NCBI GenBank assembly: GCA_963818775.1
Contig: CAWFUF010000011.1
Span: 992,001-1,056,000, forward strand
DNA from: JAMXLO01 sp963818775
GTDB lineage: Bacteria > Pseudomonadota > Alphaproteobacteria > Acetobacterales > Acetobacteraceae
Reading direction: 5' to 3'
DNA length: 64,000 nt
Positions 49,257 to 58,292 of this stretch are shown here, piece after piece. Both the position numbers and the translations under genes were made by a program. Every line of letters begins with the position of its first letter. Position 1 is the first letter of the stretch. Under the pieces are notes generated by a model. It saw only the letters and a list, made by a program, of their open reading frames with translations, ran no database searches and was not told where the DNA came from.

Positions 49257-51590
49257 ATGGCTGGGCGAACGCTTCCGCGTGGAGTGCGCATCGGATTGTG
49301 GTCGCTGGCCGGTGTGGTCGGCCTGATCGTCGTCGCGGGCGTTGTTGTCGCGCTCAGCTTCGATCCTGACAGCCTCAAGCCCCGGGTTGAGGCGGCGGTG
49401 AAGCAGGCTACGGGACGCGAGCTGACCCTGGGGGGGCGCATCCGGTTGGGGCTGTCGCTGCGGCCGACATTGACCGTCAGTGGCGTCAGTCTGGCCAATC
49501 CGCCGGGGTTTTCCCGGCCGGCGATGGCAACGCTGGAGCGGATGGATGTGAAGCTCGCGCTGATTCCGCTGCTGAGCCGTCGGATCGAGATCGACCAGTT
49601 GGTGCTGGTGAAGCCCGACATCATGCTAGAGACGAATGCGCAAGGCAGACCGAACTGGCAGTTCACGCCACAGACCAGCCCGAGCGCGCCGCAGCCCGGC
49701 GCTGCCGTTCCGCAGAAGAGTGCGTCGGCGATCAGCGTTGCCGATGTGCGGATCGAGAATGGCACCCTCACGTGGCGGGACGATGTCACCGGCCGCAACG
49801 CAGTGCTTGGGCTCACCAGCGCGCGGGCGACGGCTGCATCGCCAAACTCCGATCTGCACGTCACCGCATCGGCGACCTACAACGGGGCGCCGTTCACGCT
49901 GGCGGGTGATTTTGGTCCGCTGACACGGCTGCGGGAAACTGGGACGTCAGGAGCGTGGCCGGCAAAGTTGCAGATGGAAGCGGCGGGGGCGAAGCTCGCG
50001 CTCGACGGCACGATCGCACAGCCGCAGGAGGTGCGGGGCTACGCGATCAAGGTGGCAGCGAACGTGCCGGATCTCGCCGCGCTTGCACCATTCCTGCCGG
50101 GGCAAAGACTGCCGCCGCTCCATGATGTCAGCCTGGCGGCGCAGGTTGCCGACAATGGCGCGGCTGGGCCGCAAATCTCCGGGCTCACACTGCATGTCGG
50201 TCCGTCCGATCTGAGCGGGACGGTGGCGGGGCTGAAACTTGACAAGCTCGATGTGACTGCTCCGCAGCTCGATCAGCCTGCCCACGTCGCCGCACAGGGC
50301 AGCTTCGATAACTCGCCCGCGACTTTGGCTGGTACCGTCGGCGCTCCCGCGGGTCTGCTGCTGGGTGCCAAGGCGGCGGCACCGATCCCGATCGATCTGG
50401 ACCTGCACGCGCTGGGCTCGAATCTGACGGTGAAAGGCACCGCGGCGCGAACCCCGGACGGGCGGCCGTCGGTGCAGGCCGCAGTGGCGTCCGACATGAT
50501 CGACCTCGACGCCGTGTCAGCCGCGCTTGCCCAGCCGACTGCCCATGCCGCCGCCGCGCCGACCGCGCCGCCGGTGGCCAAGCCGGCGACGAGCGGCCAC
50601 GTGATTCCCGACACGCCGATCCCGTTTGGCCCGCTGCGTCTGGCCAACGCCGATGTTAAGTTGAGCGTCGCGCAACTGAAGTCGCGCGGCGTGCTGTATC
50701 GCGCCATCGCAACACATCTGAGCTTACAGGATGGCAGGCTGCAGCTCGACCCGGTCACGGCTGATCTGCCCGAAGGTCACCTGGATGCGACGCTCAGCGT
50801 GGATGCGACGCAGGCCAGTCCGCCCGTGGCGCTCCGGCTGCGAATACCGGTGCTGGCGCTGAAGCCGTTGCTCGCGGCGATGGGCGAACCCGACTACATC
50901 AATGGCAACATGAATGTGCAGGCTGATCTGCACGGCGCAGGCGCTACGCCACATGCGATCGCTGCCAGCCTGGACGGATCGCTGGGTCTGAGCCTGGCCA
51001 ACGGAACCGTGGACAACCGTCTGCTGGGCAGCACGCTGGGATCGGTGCTGCGCGCGGTGAACCTGCTCGATCTGGTCGGTCGAGGTGGGACCAGCCAAGT
51101 GCAATGCTTCGCCGCCCGCTTGGACGCAAACCACGGGATCGCCACCGTGCGGTCGCTGGTGTTCGCTTCGTCACTGCTCAGCATGGATGGGGATGGCAGC
51201 CTGAACCTTGGCAACGAAACGCTCGATCTGCGCGTGCGGCCAGAGACAAGGATTGCCGGGACTGGACTGGTGGTGCCGATGCGGATCACTGGCCCGTTCA
51301 GGTCGCCGAGTACCGCGCCCGACCCAACAGCGACAGTTACTCAGAATGCGGGCACCGTGGCGGGAGCCGTGCTGGGCAGCACGACGCCGATGGGATTGAT
51401 TGCCGGCGCGCTCGGGGCGAAGCAGTTGCAAGGGGGATCGGAGGCGGACTGCGGCGCGGCCTTGGCAGCGGCCCGCGGGACGGCCGGCCCCGCGGCACAG
51501 TCCAACCCGGCCCAACAGGCAGCGCCTCAGCAAAAACAGAAGCAGAAGCTGCCCGATGTGGGCAGTGCGCTGAAGCAGCTGTTCCGTTAA
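49257..51590 (+). CDS. AsmA-family inner-membrane protein
   Basis: 777 residues. One N-terminal membrane helix (LWSLAGVVGLIVVAGVVVAL, about 15-34) is followed by the AsmA signature: LKPRVEAAVKQATGRELTLGGRIRLGLSLRPTLTVSGVSLANP, then a long repetitive beta-helical region. The C-terminal part VDNRLLGSTLGSVLRAVNLLDL and LDLRVRPETRI belong to the same family. AsmA-like proteins form bridges that carry phospholipids from the inner to the outer membrane. The last 60 residues are Gln/Lys/Ala-rich and disordered. Start: GAGG six to ten bases before the ATG. Confidence 0.88.
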   Translation: MAGRTLPRGVRIGLWSLAGVVGLIVVAGVVVALSFDPDSLKPRVEAAVKQATGRELTLGGRIRLGLSLRPTLTVSGVSLANPPGFSRPAMATLERMDVKLALIPLLSRRIEIDQLVLVKPDIMLETNAQGRPNWQFTPQTSPSAPQPGAAVPQKSASAISVADVRIENGTLTWRDDVTGRNAVLGLTSARATAASPNSDLHVTASATYNGAPFTLAGDFGPLTRLRETGTSGAWPAKLQMEAAGAKLALDGTIAQPQEVRGYAIKVAANVPDLAALAPFLPGQRLPPLHDVSLAAQVADNGAAGPQISGLTLHVGPSDLSGTVAGLKLDKLDVTAPQLDQPAHVAAQGSFDNSPATLAGTVGAPAGLLLGAKAAAPIPIDLDLHALGSNLTVKGTAARTPDGRPSVQAAVASDMIDLDAVSAALAQPTAHAAAAPTAPPVAKPATSGHVIPDTPIPFGPLRLANADVKLSVAQLKSRGVLYRAIATHLSLQDGRLQLDPVTADLPEGHLDATLSVDATQASPPVALRLRIPVLALKPLLAAMGEPDYINGNMNVQADLHGAGATPHAIAASLDGSLGLSLANGTVDNRLLGSTLGSVLRAVNLLDLVGRGGTSQVQCFAARLDANHGIATVRSLVFASSLLSMDGDGSLNLGNETLDLRVRPETRIAGTGLVVPMRITGPFRSPSTAPDPTATVTQNAGTVAGAVLGSTTPMGLIAGALGAKQLQGGSEADCGAALAAARGTAGPAAQSNPAQQAAPQQKQKQKLPDVGSALKQLFR

Positions 51591-51600
51591 GAGGACGAGT

Positions 51601-52320
51601 GTGAAGCGCTTCTGGGAAACCGTGGCCATTGATCCGAGCAATGCCGGTTATGCGGTCCTGCTTGACGGCAGGCCGATGCATCTACCGGGTGGGGCGCTGT
51701 TGCGCGTGGAGAGCGAACCGCTTGCCCGCGCCATCGCGGAGGAATGGGAGGCGGCAGGTGGCGGCAAGGGTGGCGAGATGTCGTTCGCAGATACGCCGCT
51801 CACCTGCCTGGCCGGCACGGCGCAGCAGCGCATCGCGCCCGATCCCATGCCAACCGTTGATGCCATCGCGCGGTACGCCGAGAGCGACCTGCTGTGTTAC
51901 CGCGCCGAGACGCCGGACGAACTGGTCGCCCGCCAGGCGCGCGAGTGGCAGCCTTGGCTGGATTGGGTGGCGCTGACCTACGACGCACCGCTGCGCGTCG
52001 CGCGCGGGATCCCCTACGTGAAGCAGCACCGTGACAGCGTCGCTGCGTTGCGCCGTGCGGTTGCCGGGCTGGACGTGGCGGCGCTGGCGGCGCTTGGTGT
52101 AGCGGTGCCGGCGCTGGGCAGCCTGGTGCTGGGGCTGGCGCTGGCCGAGGGGCGACTGGATGCTCGGACTGCGCACTCGCTAGGGGCGCTGGATGAACTG
52201 TACCAGTCCGTGGCATGGGGCGAGGATGCCGAGGCCGCGTCGCGTCGCAGTGCGATCGCGGCCGACATCGCGCATGCGACGCGCTTTCTGCAACTGACAC
52301 GACCGGAGGCATCGGCATGA
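51601..52320 (+). CDS. ATP12-family chaperone for F1-ATPase alpha subunit assembly
   Basis: 239 residues from a GTG at 51601 with GAGGACGA before it. Family landmarks: KRFWETVAIDPSNAGYAVLLDGRPMHLPGG at the start, AEEWEAAGGG and FADTPLTCLAGTAQQRI, then DLLCYRAETPDELVARQAREWQPWLDW. ATP12 binds the F1 alpha subunit before hexamer assembly and occurs in alphaproteobacteria and mitochondria, which supports the taxonomic guess. Its stop overlaps the acylphosphatase ATG. Confidence 0.9.
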   Translation: MKRFWETVAIDPSNAGYAVLLDGRPMHLPGGALLRVESEPLARAIAEEWEAAGGGKGGEMSFADTPLTCLAGTAQQRIAPDPMPTVDAIARYAESDLLCYRAETPDELVARQAREWQPWLDWVALTYDAPLRVARGIPYVKQHRDSVAALRRAVAGLDVAALAALGVAVPALGSLVLGLALAEGRLDARTAHSLGALDELYQSVAWGEDAEAASRRSAIAADIAHATRFLQLTRPEASA

Positions 52321-52592
52321 ATTGCAAGCGCCTCGTCATCAGCGGGCGTGTGCAGGGCGTCGGCTTCCGCCCGTGGATGGTGGAAAAGGCACAGGCCCTG
52401 GGCGTTTCGGGCTGGGTGCGGAACCGGATCGACGGTTCGGTGGAGGCATTGGTGGCCGGCGACACCGCGGCCGTCGAGGAGTTGCTGCGGCTCTGCCGCC
52501 GCGGTCCGCGCATGGCGGAGGTGGTCAGCATCGAGGAAGATTTGGCCGACCCGCCCGACGTGTTTGGGTTCAGGCAGGTTCCATCCTTGTAG
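52317..52592 (+). CDS. acyP: Acylphosphatase
   Basis: 91 residues from the ATG at 52317, overlapping the ATP12 stop by four bases. The acylphosphatase signature is complete: GRVQGVGFRPWM with the catalytic Arg (residue about 20) and GWVRNRIDGSVEALVAG with the catalytic Asn. It hydrolyses acyl phosphates such as acetyl phosphate or carbamoyl phosphate. The 3' end overlaps the convergent lipB gene by 23 bases. Confidence 0.93.
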   Translation: MNCKRLVISGRVQGVGFRPWMVEKAQALGVSGWVRNRIDGSVEALVAGDTAAVEELLRLCRRGPRMAEVVSIEEDLADPPDVFGFRQVPSL

Positions 52593-53301
52593 GCGGCGTC
52601 TTATCGGGAGGGGTTGCTTGCGTGCCGCCGTCGCCGAACACTTCTTGCCAGACAGCGCGCAGGGCGGCGTCCGCCTCCGCCATGGTAACCGGAAGGCCGA
52701 GTGCGTGGAGGCTGGTGACCCCGTGCTCACTGATGCCGCACGGGACTATGCCGGCGTAATGGTCGAGGTTTGGCGCGACGTTCAGCGCCACGCCATGCCA
52801 GCTTACCCAGCGGGATACTCGCACGCCGATGGCGGCGATCTTTGCCTCCGTGCCGGTGGCTGGCTCGGCGATCCAGATGCCGATGCGGCCTTCGCGCCGT
52901 TCACCACGCACGCCGAGGCGGGCAAGGGCACGTATCAGCCATTCCTCCAGGCCGTGGACGAAGCAGCGCACGTCGCGCGGCGGCACCGTGCCGTGCGGGC
53001 GCGTGAGGTCCAGCATGACGTAGGCCACGCGCTGGCCGGGGCCATGATAGGTCCATTGCCCGCCGCGACCGGTGGCGAAGGTGGGAAGGCGATGGGGGTC
53101 GGTGAGTTCTTCCGGCCTCGCGGAGGTGCCGGCGGTGTAGAGTGGCGGATGCTCGACCAGCCAGACCAGTTCATTGGCGGTGCCGGCGCGGATGTCGGCG
53201 ATCCGCTCCTGCATGCGCGCGACGGCGTGGCTGTAGGGGGTGAGGCCGCCTTCGATGCGCCATTCGGGAGCGGCGGGAGTAATTGAAGGGGCGTCGTTCA
53301 T
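52570..53301 (-). CDS. lipB: Lipoyl(octanoyl) transferase
   Basis: 243 residues from the ATG at 53301. The family core is LVWLVEHPPLYTAGTSA, GRGGQWTYHGPGQRVAYVMLDL, the catalytic Lys in EAKIAAIGVRVSRWVSWHG and the catalytic Cys in GIVPCGISEHGVTSL. It moves octanoyl groups from acyl carrier protein to the lipoyl domains of dehydrogenases. The C-terminal tail after AVWQEVFGDG is disordered. Gene stands alone, convergent with acyP and adjacent to the tRNA gene. Confidence 0.95.
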   Translation of the reverse strand: MNDAPSITPAAPEWRIEGGLTPYSHAVARMQERIADIRAGTANELVWLVEHPPLYTAGTSARPEELTDPHRLPTFATGRGGQWTYHGPGQRVAYVMLDLTRPHGTVPPRDVRCFVHGLEEWLIRALARLGVRGERREGRIGIWIAEPATGTEAKIAAIGVRVSRWVSWHGVALNVAPNLDHYAGIVPCGISEHGVTSLHALGLPVTMAEADAALRAVWQEVFGDGGTQATPPDKTPPTRMEPA

Positions 53302-53322
53302 CGAGTATATCCCAGCGCCTGA

Positions 53323-53405
53323 GCGGTCGTGGCGGAATGGTAGACGCGCAAGCTTGAGGTGCTTGTGGGGGTAACCCCGTGGAAGTTCGAGTCTTCTCGA
53401 CCGCA
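53323..53405 (+). tRNA. tRNA-Leu (anticodon GAG)
   Basis: 83-nt cloverleaf. Acceptor GCGGTCG (53323-53329) pairs with CGACCGC (53398-53404), with discriminator A at 53405. The anticodon stem CAAGC/GCTTG frames the loop TTGAGGT, anticodon GAG. A long variable arm GGGG-TAA-CCCC marks a class II tRNA. The T arm carries TTCGAGT. CCA is not encoded. It reads CUC and CUU codons. Confidence 0.93.
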
Positions 53406-53672
53406 TAAGCCAACCCACTGAGTCCCGTAGAACGTCGGCTGCATAGGTGTTGTGCGGCCGTCGGGCGGCTACTCCTCGGTGTGTACGTTTGCTTGCGATG
53501 CGAGACAGGTGGGTGTCGCACAACGCGGGCAATACGTCGGGCATCGAAAAACAAGCGTCAACTTCTCACGAGCCGCATCTCTCGTCCAATACCCGGCTTG
53601 GCCATGTGATCTAATTCACAGTGATCTATGGTTTGGCGCGGTAGTGGCTGCCGAAAACCAGGAGAGATTGCC

Positions 53673-55268
53673 ATGGCGGCCCCGCCTGTCATCAATGGGT
53701 TCATCTTTACCGAGCAAACGGTAGCACCGGGCCAGACCATCGATCCGTTCTCCAAGGTTTCAATCAGCGATTCCGTTCTCGATGCGACTGATTCGGCCAC
53801 GATCTGGTTGATCACCAGTGAGGGCACTTTGATCAGAACTTTTTCGGACGACAATGGAACCCTGGTTGGCCCTGGTCTGTCGGGTGGCGCCGGCGACTAC
53901 ACGCTTTCGGCAGCCGACCCCGCGACCCTATCGTCGGAACTTGATAACCTGACCTTCATTCCGGCGCCGCTGCCGAGCGGTGTGACGTCTGTCAGCACAA
54001 AAATAGAGCTGGATGTCAGCCGCACGAACGATACTAATCCCGCGACAACCGATAGCACGGTGGTGACTGACACTGCTCCAGCACCGCCGCCCCCACTTCC
54101 ACCCCCACCGCAGCCGATCCCAGGTGAAAATCTCCTGTTCCAGAACACCACCGGCTCGGTTGCCATCTGGGATATGAACGGTACAACGATCGCAGCCGGC
54201 GGCTTGGTCGGATCGAACCCTGGCCCCACCTGGCACATCAAGGGCACGGGCAATTTCTTCAACGACGGTAATGCCGCCCTCCTCCTTCAGAACGACGACG
54301 GGTCGGTCGCGCTGTGGGACACGAGCGGCACCAGCGTTATCGGCGGCGGTGTCGCGGCGGACCCCGGGCCGACCTGGCGCATCGAGGGCACGGGCAATTT
54401 CTTCGGCGACGGTAACACCGATATTGTCCTTCAGAACGAAGACGGGTCGGTCGCGCTGTGGGACATGAGCGGCACCAGCGTCATCGGCGGCGGTCTCGTG
54501 GAGAACCCCGGGCCGAACTGGCACATCGAGGGCACCGGAAATTTCTTCGGCGACGGCAACACCGCCATCCTCCTGCAGAACGATGACGGGTCGGTCGCTC
54601 TGTGGCACATGAGCGGTACCAACGTTATCGGCGGCGGTCTCGTTGCGAACCCTGGGCCGACCTGGCACATCGAAGGCACGGGCGATTTCTTCGGCGACGG
54701 TAACACCGACATTGTCTTTCAGAACAACGACGGGTCCGTCGCGCTGTGGGACATGAACGGCATCAACGTTATTGGCGGCGGTCTTGTGGCGACGAACCCC
54801 GGGCCGGCCTGGCATGTCGGGGGGACGGGCGATTTCTTCGGCGACAGTCACACCGATATCGTCCTTCAGAACGACGCCGGGTCTGTAGCGCTGTGGGACA
54901 TGAGCGGCACCAGTGTTATCGGCGGCGGTGTTGCGGGTAATCCCGGCACGGGTTGGAACGTGTCCGACGATAATATGCGGTTCATCTACAGCGCGTCGGC
55001 CAACGAGACTTTGGTGGCGACGCCGGCGACGCCGGACGAGTTCGTGTTCACCAGCTTTGCGGCCGGTTCGCATACGATCAGCGGATTCAACCCTGTGCAG
55101 GACATGATCGCGTTCAGCAAGGCGCAGTTCGCGTCCTTCACCAACGTGCAGGCAGCGACCTCGGCGATCTCTGGTGGGACGATGATCAACCTGGGCAGGG
55201 GTAGTTCTCTGCTGCTGCCGGGGGTCAACCCCGCATCGCTGCGCGCCAGCGACTTTGCCTTGGCCTGA
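53673..55268 (+). CDS. Repeat protein with FG-GAP/VCBS-like units, probably secreted
   Basis: 531 residues from the ATG at 53673 (GAGAG before it). The N-terminal 140 residues form a cadherin-like domain (TEQTVAPGQTIDPFSKVSISD). A proline hinge (PPPPLPPPPQPIP) and six near-identical 48-residue units follow, each with the pattern LLQNDDGSVALWDMSGTSV, about 54129-54960. The C-terminal 90 residues (FVFTSFAAGSHTISGFNP, INLGRGSSLLLPGVNPASL) resemble the tails of type I-secreted calcium-binding proteins. There is no N-terminal signal peptide, which suits type I secretion. Acidic Asp/Asn-Gly-Asn turns (GDGNTD) in each unit suggest calcium binding. Adhesin or matrix protein is a guess. Confidence 0.8.
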   Translation: MAAPPVINGFIFTEQTVAPGQTIDPFSKVSISDSVLDATDSATIWLITSEGTLIRTFSDDNGTLVGPGLSGGAGDYTLSAADPATLSSELDNLTFIPAPLPSGVTSVSTKIELDVSRTNDTNPATTDSTVVTDTAPAPPPPLPPPPQPIPGENLLFQNTTGSVAIWDMNGTTIAAGGLVGSNPGPTWHIKGTGNFFNDGNAALLLQNDDGSVALWDTSGTSVIGGGVAADPGPTWRIEGTGNFFGDGNTDIVLQNEDGSVALWDMSGTSVIGGGLVENPGPNWHIEGTGNFFGDGNTAILLQNDDGSVALWHMSGTNVIGGGLVANPGPTWHIEGTGDFFGDGNTDIVFQNNDGSVALWDMNGINVIGGGLVATNPGPAWHVGGTGDFFGDSHTDIVLQNDAGSVALWDMSGTSVIGGGVAGNPGTGWNVSDDNMRFIYSASANETLVATPATPDEFVFTSFAAGSHTISGFNPVQDMIAFSKAQFASFTNVQAATSAISGGTMINLGRGSSLLLPGVNPASLRASDFALA

Positions 55269-55294
55269 GCGCAGATCACCCTGAGGGCAAACGC

Positions 55295-55314
55295 CGGCCT
55301 CGATCAGGAGGCCG
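55295..55314 (+). terminator. Hairpin after the repeat protein gene
   Basis: CGGCCTC at 55295-55301 and GAGGCCG at 55308-55314 form a 7-bp stem with a 6-base loop, 26 bases after the stop codon. No T tract. Confidence 0.4.
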
Positions 55315-55446
55315 CCATGCCCGCCTGCATCAGCCGCGCGCCGGATTCGCCGATGGCCTGCGGCCAGTCTTGGCTTAGGCTGTGGCGACGCTGCCGACCT
55401 GCTTGCCGAGCGTGGCGACCAGGCAACCGCGTCGCTGGTCGTCAGC

Positions 55447-57153
55447 TCAATAGGTCATGCCGGCTTGCATCGCGAAATGCTCCGCAGCCGGCCCTAGCGC
55501 GAGCGCGGGGAAGAAGGTCAGCCCGCCCACGATGACGATGGTGCCCACCATCAGACCAACGAACTGCATGCCATGAGTCGGCAGTGTTCCGGCGGAAGCC
55601 GGTATGATGCGCTTCCCCGCCAACAGTCCTGCAATGCACAGCACCGGCACGATGACAATGAAGCGTCCCGCGAACATCGCAGCCGCCAGCGTCAGGTTAT
55701 AGAACGGCGTGTTCGCGCTGAGCCCGGCGAACGCGCTGCCGTTGGTCGCCGCCGCGGACGTATAGGCGTACAGCATTTCCGAGAACCCGTGCGGGCCGGC
55801 ATTGTTCAGTCCGGCCAAGCCGGCAGGCGTTACGGCAGCCACCGCGGTGATGCCTAGAATGGCGGCCGGTGGGCACAACAGCGCCAGCATCGTCATCTTC
55901 ACTTCGCTGCCTTCGATCTTCTTGCCAAGATACTCCGGCGTTCGTCCGATCATCAGTCCGGCAGCGAACACCGCGACGATGGCGAACAGCAGGATACCGA
56001 ACAATCCCGAGCCAGGACCGCCGACGATCACCTCGTCCACCATCATGTTGGCCATCATCACCAGGCCTGAAAGCGGCATGAAGCTGTCATGCATCGAATC
56101 GACCGCGCCATCCGACGAAGCCGTCGCTATGTTACCCCATAATGAAGACTGGCCGACGCCGAAGCGAATCTCCTTGCCTTCCAGGTTGCCGGCGCTCTGG
56201 TCGAGGTGGAACGACGACAAGGCGGGATTCGGTTGCGCCTCACCGCCATAGATCACCGTAAGGCCGACTATGAACAGTATCGCCATCACCGCGTACAGCG
56301 CCCAACCGTGCCGCTGGTCGCCGACCATTCGGCCGAAGGTGTTGGTCAGCGCGACGCCGATCACCATCATCAACAGCATCTGGATCAGGCCGGTGAAGGC
56401 GGTCGGGTTCTCAAATGGATGCGCCGAGTTGACGTTGAAGAAGCCGCCGCCGTCACCGCTCATCACCGCGATCACCTTCTGCGTGGCGACCGGCCCAAGC
56501 GCGATCGTCTGCTGCGCGCCCTCCAGCGTCGTGGCGGCGACATAGGGGTGCAGCGTCTGCGGCACGCCTTGCCAGATCATGATCAGCGTCGTGACGACGC
56601 AGATCGGGAGCAGCACATAGAGCGTGATCCGCGTCAGATCGACCCAGAAATTGCCGATCGATTGCGTCGAACGGCGCGCAAAACCGCGCACCAGTGCGAG
56701 CGCCACGGCAATGCCGACTGCAGCCGACATGAACGACTGCACCACGATTCCCAGCATCTGCGACAGATAGCTGAGCGTTGATTCGCCACCATAGGACTGC
56801 CAGCTCGTGTTCGTCGCGAAGCTGACCGCGGTGTTCAGCGCCAGATCCGGCGTCATGGCGTCCATCTGCTGCGGATTGAGAGGCAACAGATTCTGCAGCC
56901 GCAGCAATGCATAAAGCACGATGATGCCGACCAGATGGAACCACAGCAGCGCCATGGCGTAGTCCACCCAGCCCTGCTCTTCGGCCGGATCGATGCCGGC
57001 AACCCGATACAGCCCGCGCTCCAATGGTGCGAAGGCACGGAGCACCCTTCCCCCGCCATCGACGTTCCGAACGATATAGCCGCCGAGAGGCTTCACAACT
57101 GCTGTGATCAGCGCCGCGAACACCGCTATCTGCAGCCAACCCTGCCAGGTCAT
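55447..57153 (-). CDS. kdpA: Potassium-transporting ATPase subunit A
   Basis: 568 residues, full length for KdpA. Ten membrane helices with the K+-selectivity loops: FATNTSWQSYGGESTLSY (first pore loop) and GDGGGFFNVNSAHPFENPTAF (third), and the C-terminal loop with ATNGSAFAGLSANTPFYN. The start overlaps the small kdpF-like gene by a few bases. KdpA is the K+-translocating subunit and needs KdpB (ATPase) and KdpC to work. Here the gene ends at 55447 and no kdpB or kdpC follows: the next 178 bases hold no gene and then a convergent gene ends. Confidence 0.93.
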   Translation of the reverse strand: MTWQGWLQIAVFAALITAVVKPLGGYIVRNVDGGGRVLRAFAPLERGLYRVAGIDPAEEQGWVDYAMALLWFHLVGIIVLYALLRLQNLLPLNPQQMDAMTPDLALNTAVSFATNTSWQSYGGESTLSYLSQMLGIVVQSFMSAAVGIAVALALVRGFARRSTQSIGNFWVDLTRITLYVLLPICVVTTLIMIWQGVPQTLHPYVAATTLEGAQQTIALGPVATQKVIAVMSGDGGGFFNVNSAHPFENPTAFTGLIQMLLMMVIGVALTNTFGRMVGDQRHGWALYAVMAILFIVGLTVIYGGEAQPNPALSSFHLDQSAGNLEGKEIRFGVGQSSLWGNIATASSDGAVDSMHDSFMPLSGLVMMANMMVDEVIVGGPGSGLFGILLFAIVAVFAAGLMIGRTPEYLGKKIEGSEVKMTMLALLCPPAAILGITAVAAVTPAGLAGLNNAGPHGFSEMLYAYTSAAATNGSAFAGLSANTPFYNLTLAAAMFAGRFIVIVPVLCIAGLLAGKRIIPASAGTLPTHGMQFVGLMVGTIVIVGGLTFFPALALGPAAEHFAMQAGMTY

Positions 57154-57269
57154 GGTGCTTGGTCTGGTGTCGCGCCGGTCGGTCGGGTCAGATCAGCGCA
57201 GGCCCAGACGTAGCCGGCACCTCCGGCGAATGCCAGTGCGAGCAATAGGAGCATCAGAAAGTCGAGCAT
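57150..57269 (-). CDS. kdpF: Small membrane peptide preceding kdpA (KdpF-like)
   Basis: 39 residues from the ATG at 57269, too short for most gene callers. One membrane helix: LDFLMLLLLALAFAGGAGYV, then a polar tail ACADLTRPTGATPDQAP. Its TGA overlaps the kdpA ATG (ATGA arrangement). KdpF is a lipid-like stabiliser of the KdpABC complex, usually 25-40 residues; the position makes the assignment reasonable although the sequence itself is not distinctive. Confidence 0.7.
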   Translation of the reverse strand: MLDFLMLLLLALAFAGGAGYVWACADLTRPTGATPDQAP

Positions 57270-57328
57270 GCCGTCTGTTTCCGGACCAATTCTCGCGGGC
57301 CACTAGGCAGGAATTGCCGGAGCGTGCC

Positions 57329-57342
57329 TTGACATGGATCAA
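57329..57342. promoter_or_regulatory. FNR-like box upstream of kdpFA
   Basis: TTGAC-ATGG-ATCAA at 57329-57342 (read on the minus strand TTGAT-CCAT-GTCAA) has one mismatch to the FNR-family consensus. It lies 60 bases upstream of kdpF. The neighbouring dapA-like gene ends at 57346, four bases away, so the site belongs to the kdp side. One mismatch and chance occurrence leave it tentative. Confidence 0.4.
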
Positions 57343-57345
57343 CCA

Positions 57346-58278
57346 TCAACTCGCGAGCGCATAGGGTGGACCGTGCGCGGCATGTTCCTCAGCCAGCATC
57401 ACCTCCGGCATCACCGCCAGCAACCGCTCTTGCGTCGCCAGCGCGGCGCGGGTCAGCGGCAGCCGCACCTCATCCGTGCACAACCCGAGGCTGGCCAGCG
57501 CGGCCTTCAACGGAATCGGATTGCTCTCCTTGAACAGCGCCGCGTGCAATGGGTCGAGCAGGTCGCGCAGCACGGCAAACCTCTCCAACTCGCCGTTGTC
57601 CCAGGCTCGGTGCATCAGTGCGCACAGCGTGGGTGTCACGTTGGCGGTGACCGAGATGCAGCCGATCCCGCCCATCGCCCGATACCCGGGCGCGGTCGCG
57701 TCGTCGCCGCTCCATTGCATGAAGTCATCGCCGCACCGCGCGCGCAGCCGGGTCGGACGCGACACATCGGCGGTGGCATCCTTCAGACCGACGATCAGTT
57801 CCGCGTCGTGCAGCCGCGCCACAGTGTCGTCGGCGATCGGCACGCCTGAGCGCGACGGAACGTCGTAGAGCACGACAGGAAGATCGGTCGCGTGGGCAAT
57901 GGCGCGAATATGCGCGATGATGCCGTCCTGCGTCGGCTTCACGTACGGCGGCACTGCGCAGAGCAGCGCATCCGCGCCCGCGGATGCCGCCTCGACGCCC
58001 ATGGCGACCGCTGCGGAAGTAGCCAAGGCGGTGCAGCCAGCGATCACCGGCACGCGGCAGGAAGCGGCCTCCGCCACTGTGTGTATGGCGTGCGCGTACT
58101 CCCGCAGTGTCAGCGAGGCGGCCTCGCCGGTGCTGCCACAGACAATCAACGCGGCGGTGCCACGGTCAATCTGCCGCTCTGACAGCCGGGATAGGGCTTT
58201 CCAGTCGACATGCGTGTCACGGAAGGGCGTGGCGAGCGCGGTCAATGAGCCGCCAATGCCGAAAATGGGATTGCGCAT
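57346..58278 (-). CDS. Dihydrodipicolinate synthase-family aldolase/lyase
   Basis: 310 residues from the ATG at 58278, eight bases after AGGAG; an ATG six bases upstream is too close to that site. The barrel carries GSTGEAASL (Thr of the proton relay), Tyr in VVLYDVPSRSG and the Schiff-base Lys in IVGLKDATAD. This is the core of DapA, N-acetylneuraminate lyase and KDG-type aldolases. DapA itself (lysine and cell wall synthesis) is likely but not certain because no dap or lys genes are adjacent. Upstream of the kdp operon and transcribed towards it. Confidence 0.87.
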   Translation of the reverse strand: MRNPIFGIGGSLTALATPFRDTHVDWKALSRLSERQIDRGTAALIVCGSTGEAASLTLREYAHAIHTVAEAASCRVPVIAGCTALATSAAVAMGVEAASAGADALLCAVPPYVKPTQDGIIAHIRAIAHATDLPVVLYDVPSRSGVPIADDTVARLHDAELIVGLKDATADVSRPTRLRARCGDDFMQWSGDDATAPGYRAMGGIGCISVTANVTPTLCALMHRAWDNGELERFAVLRDLLDPLHAALFKESNPIPLKAALASLGLCTDEVRLPLTRAALATQERLLAVMPEVMLAEEHAAHGPPYALAS

Positions 58279-58292
58279 CGTCATGGCTCCTG

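Noticed and set aside
55270..55446. A kdpB or kdpC remnant behind kdpA
   Set aside because: Short readable tails occur on the minus strand (for example one ending ARLMQAGMAAS), but none shows a KdpB or KdpC motif.
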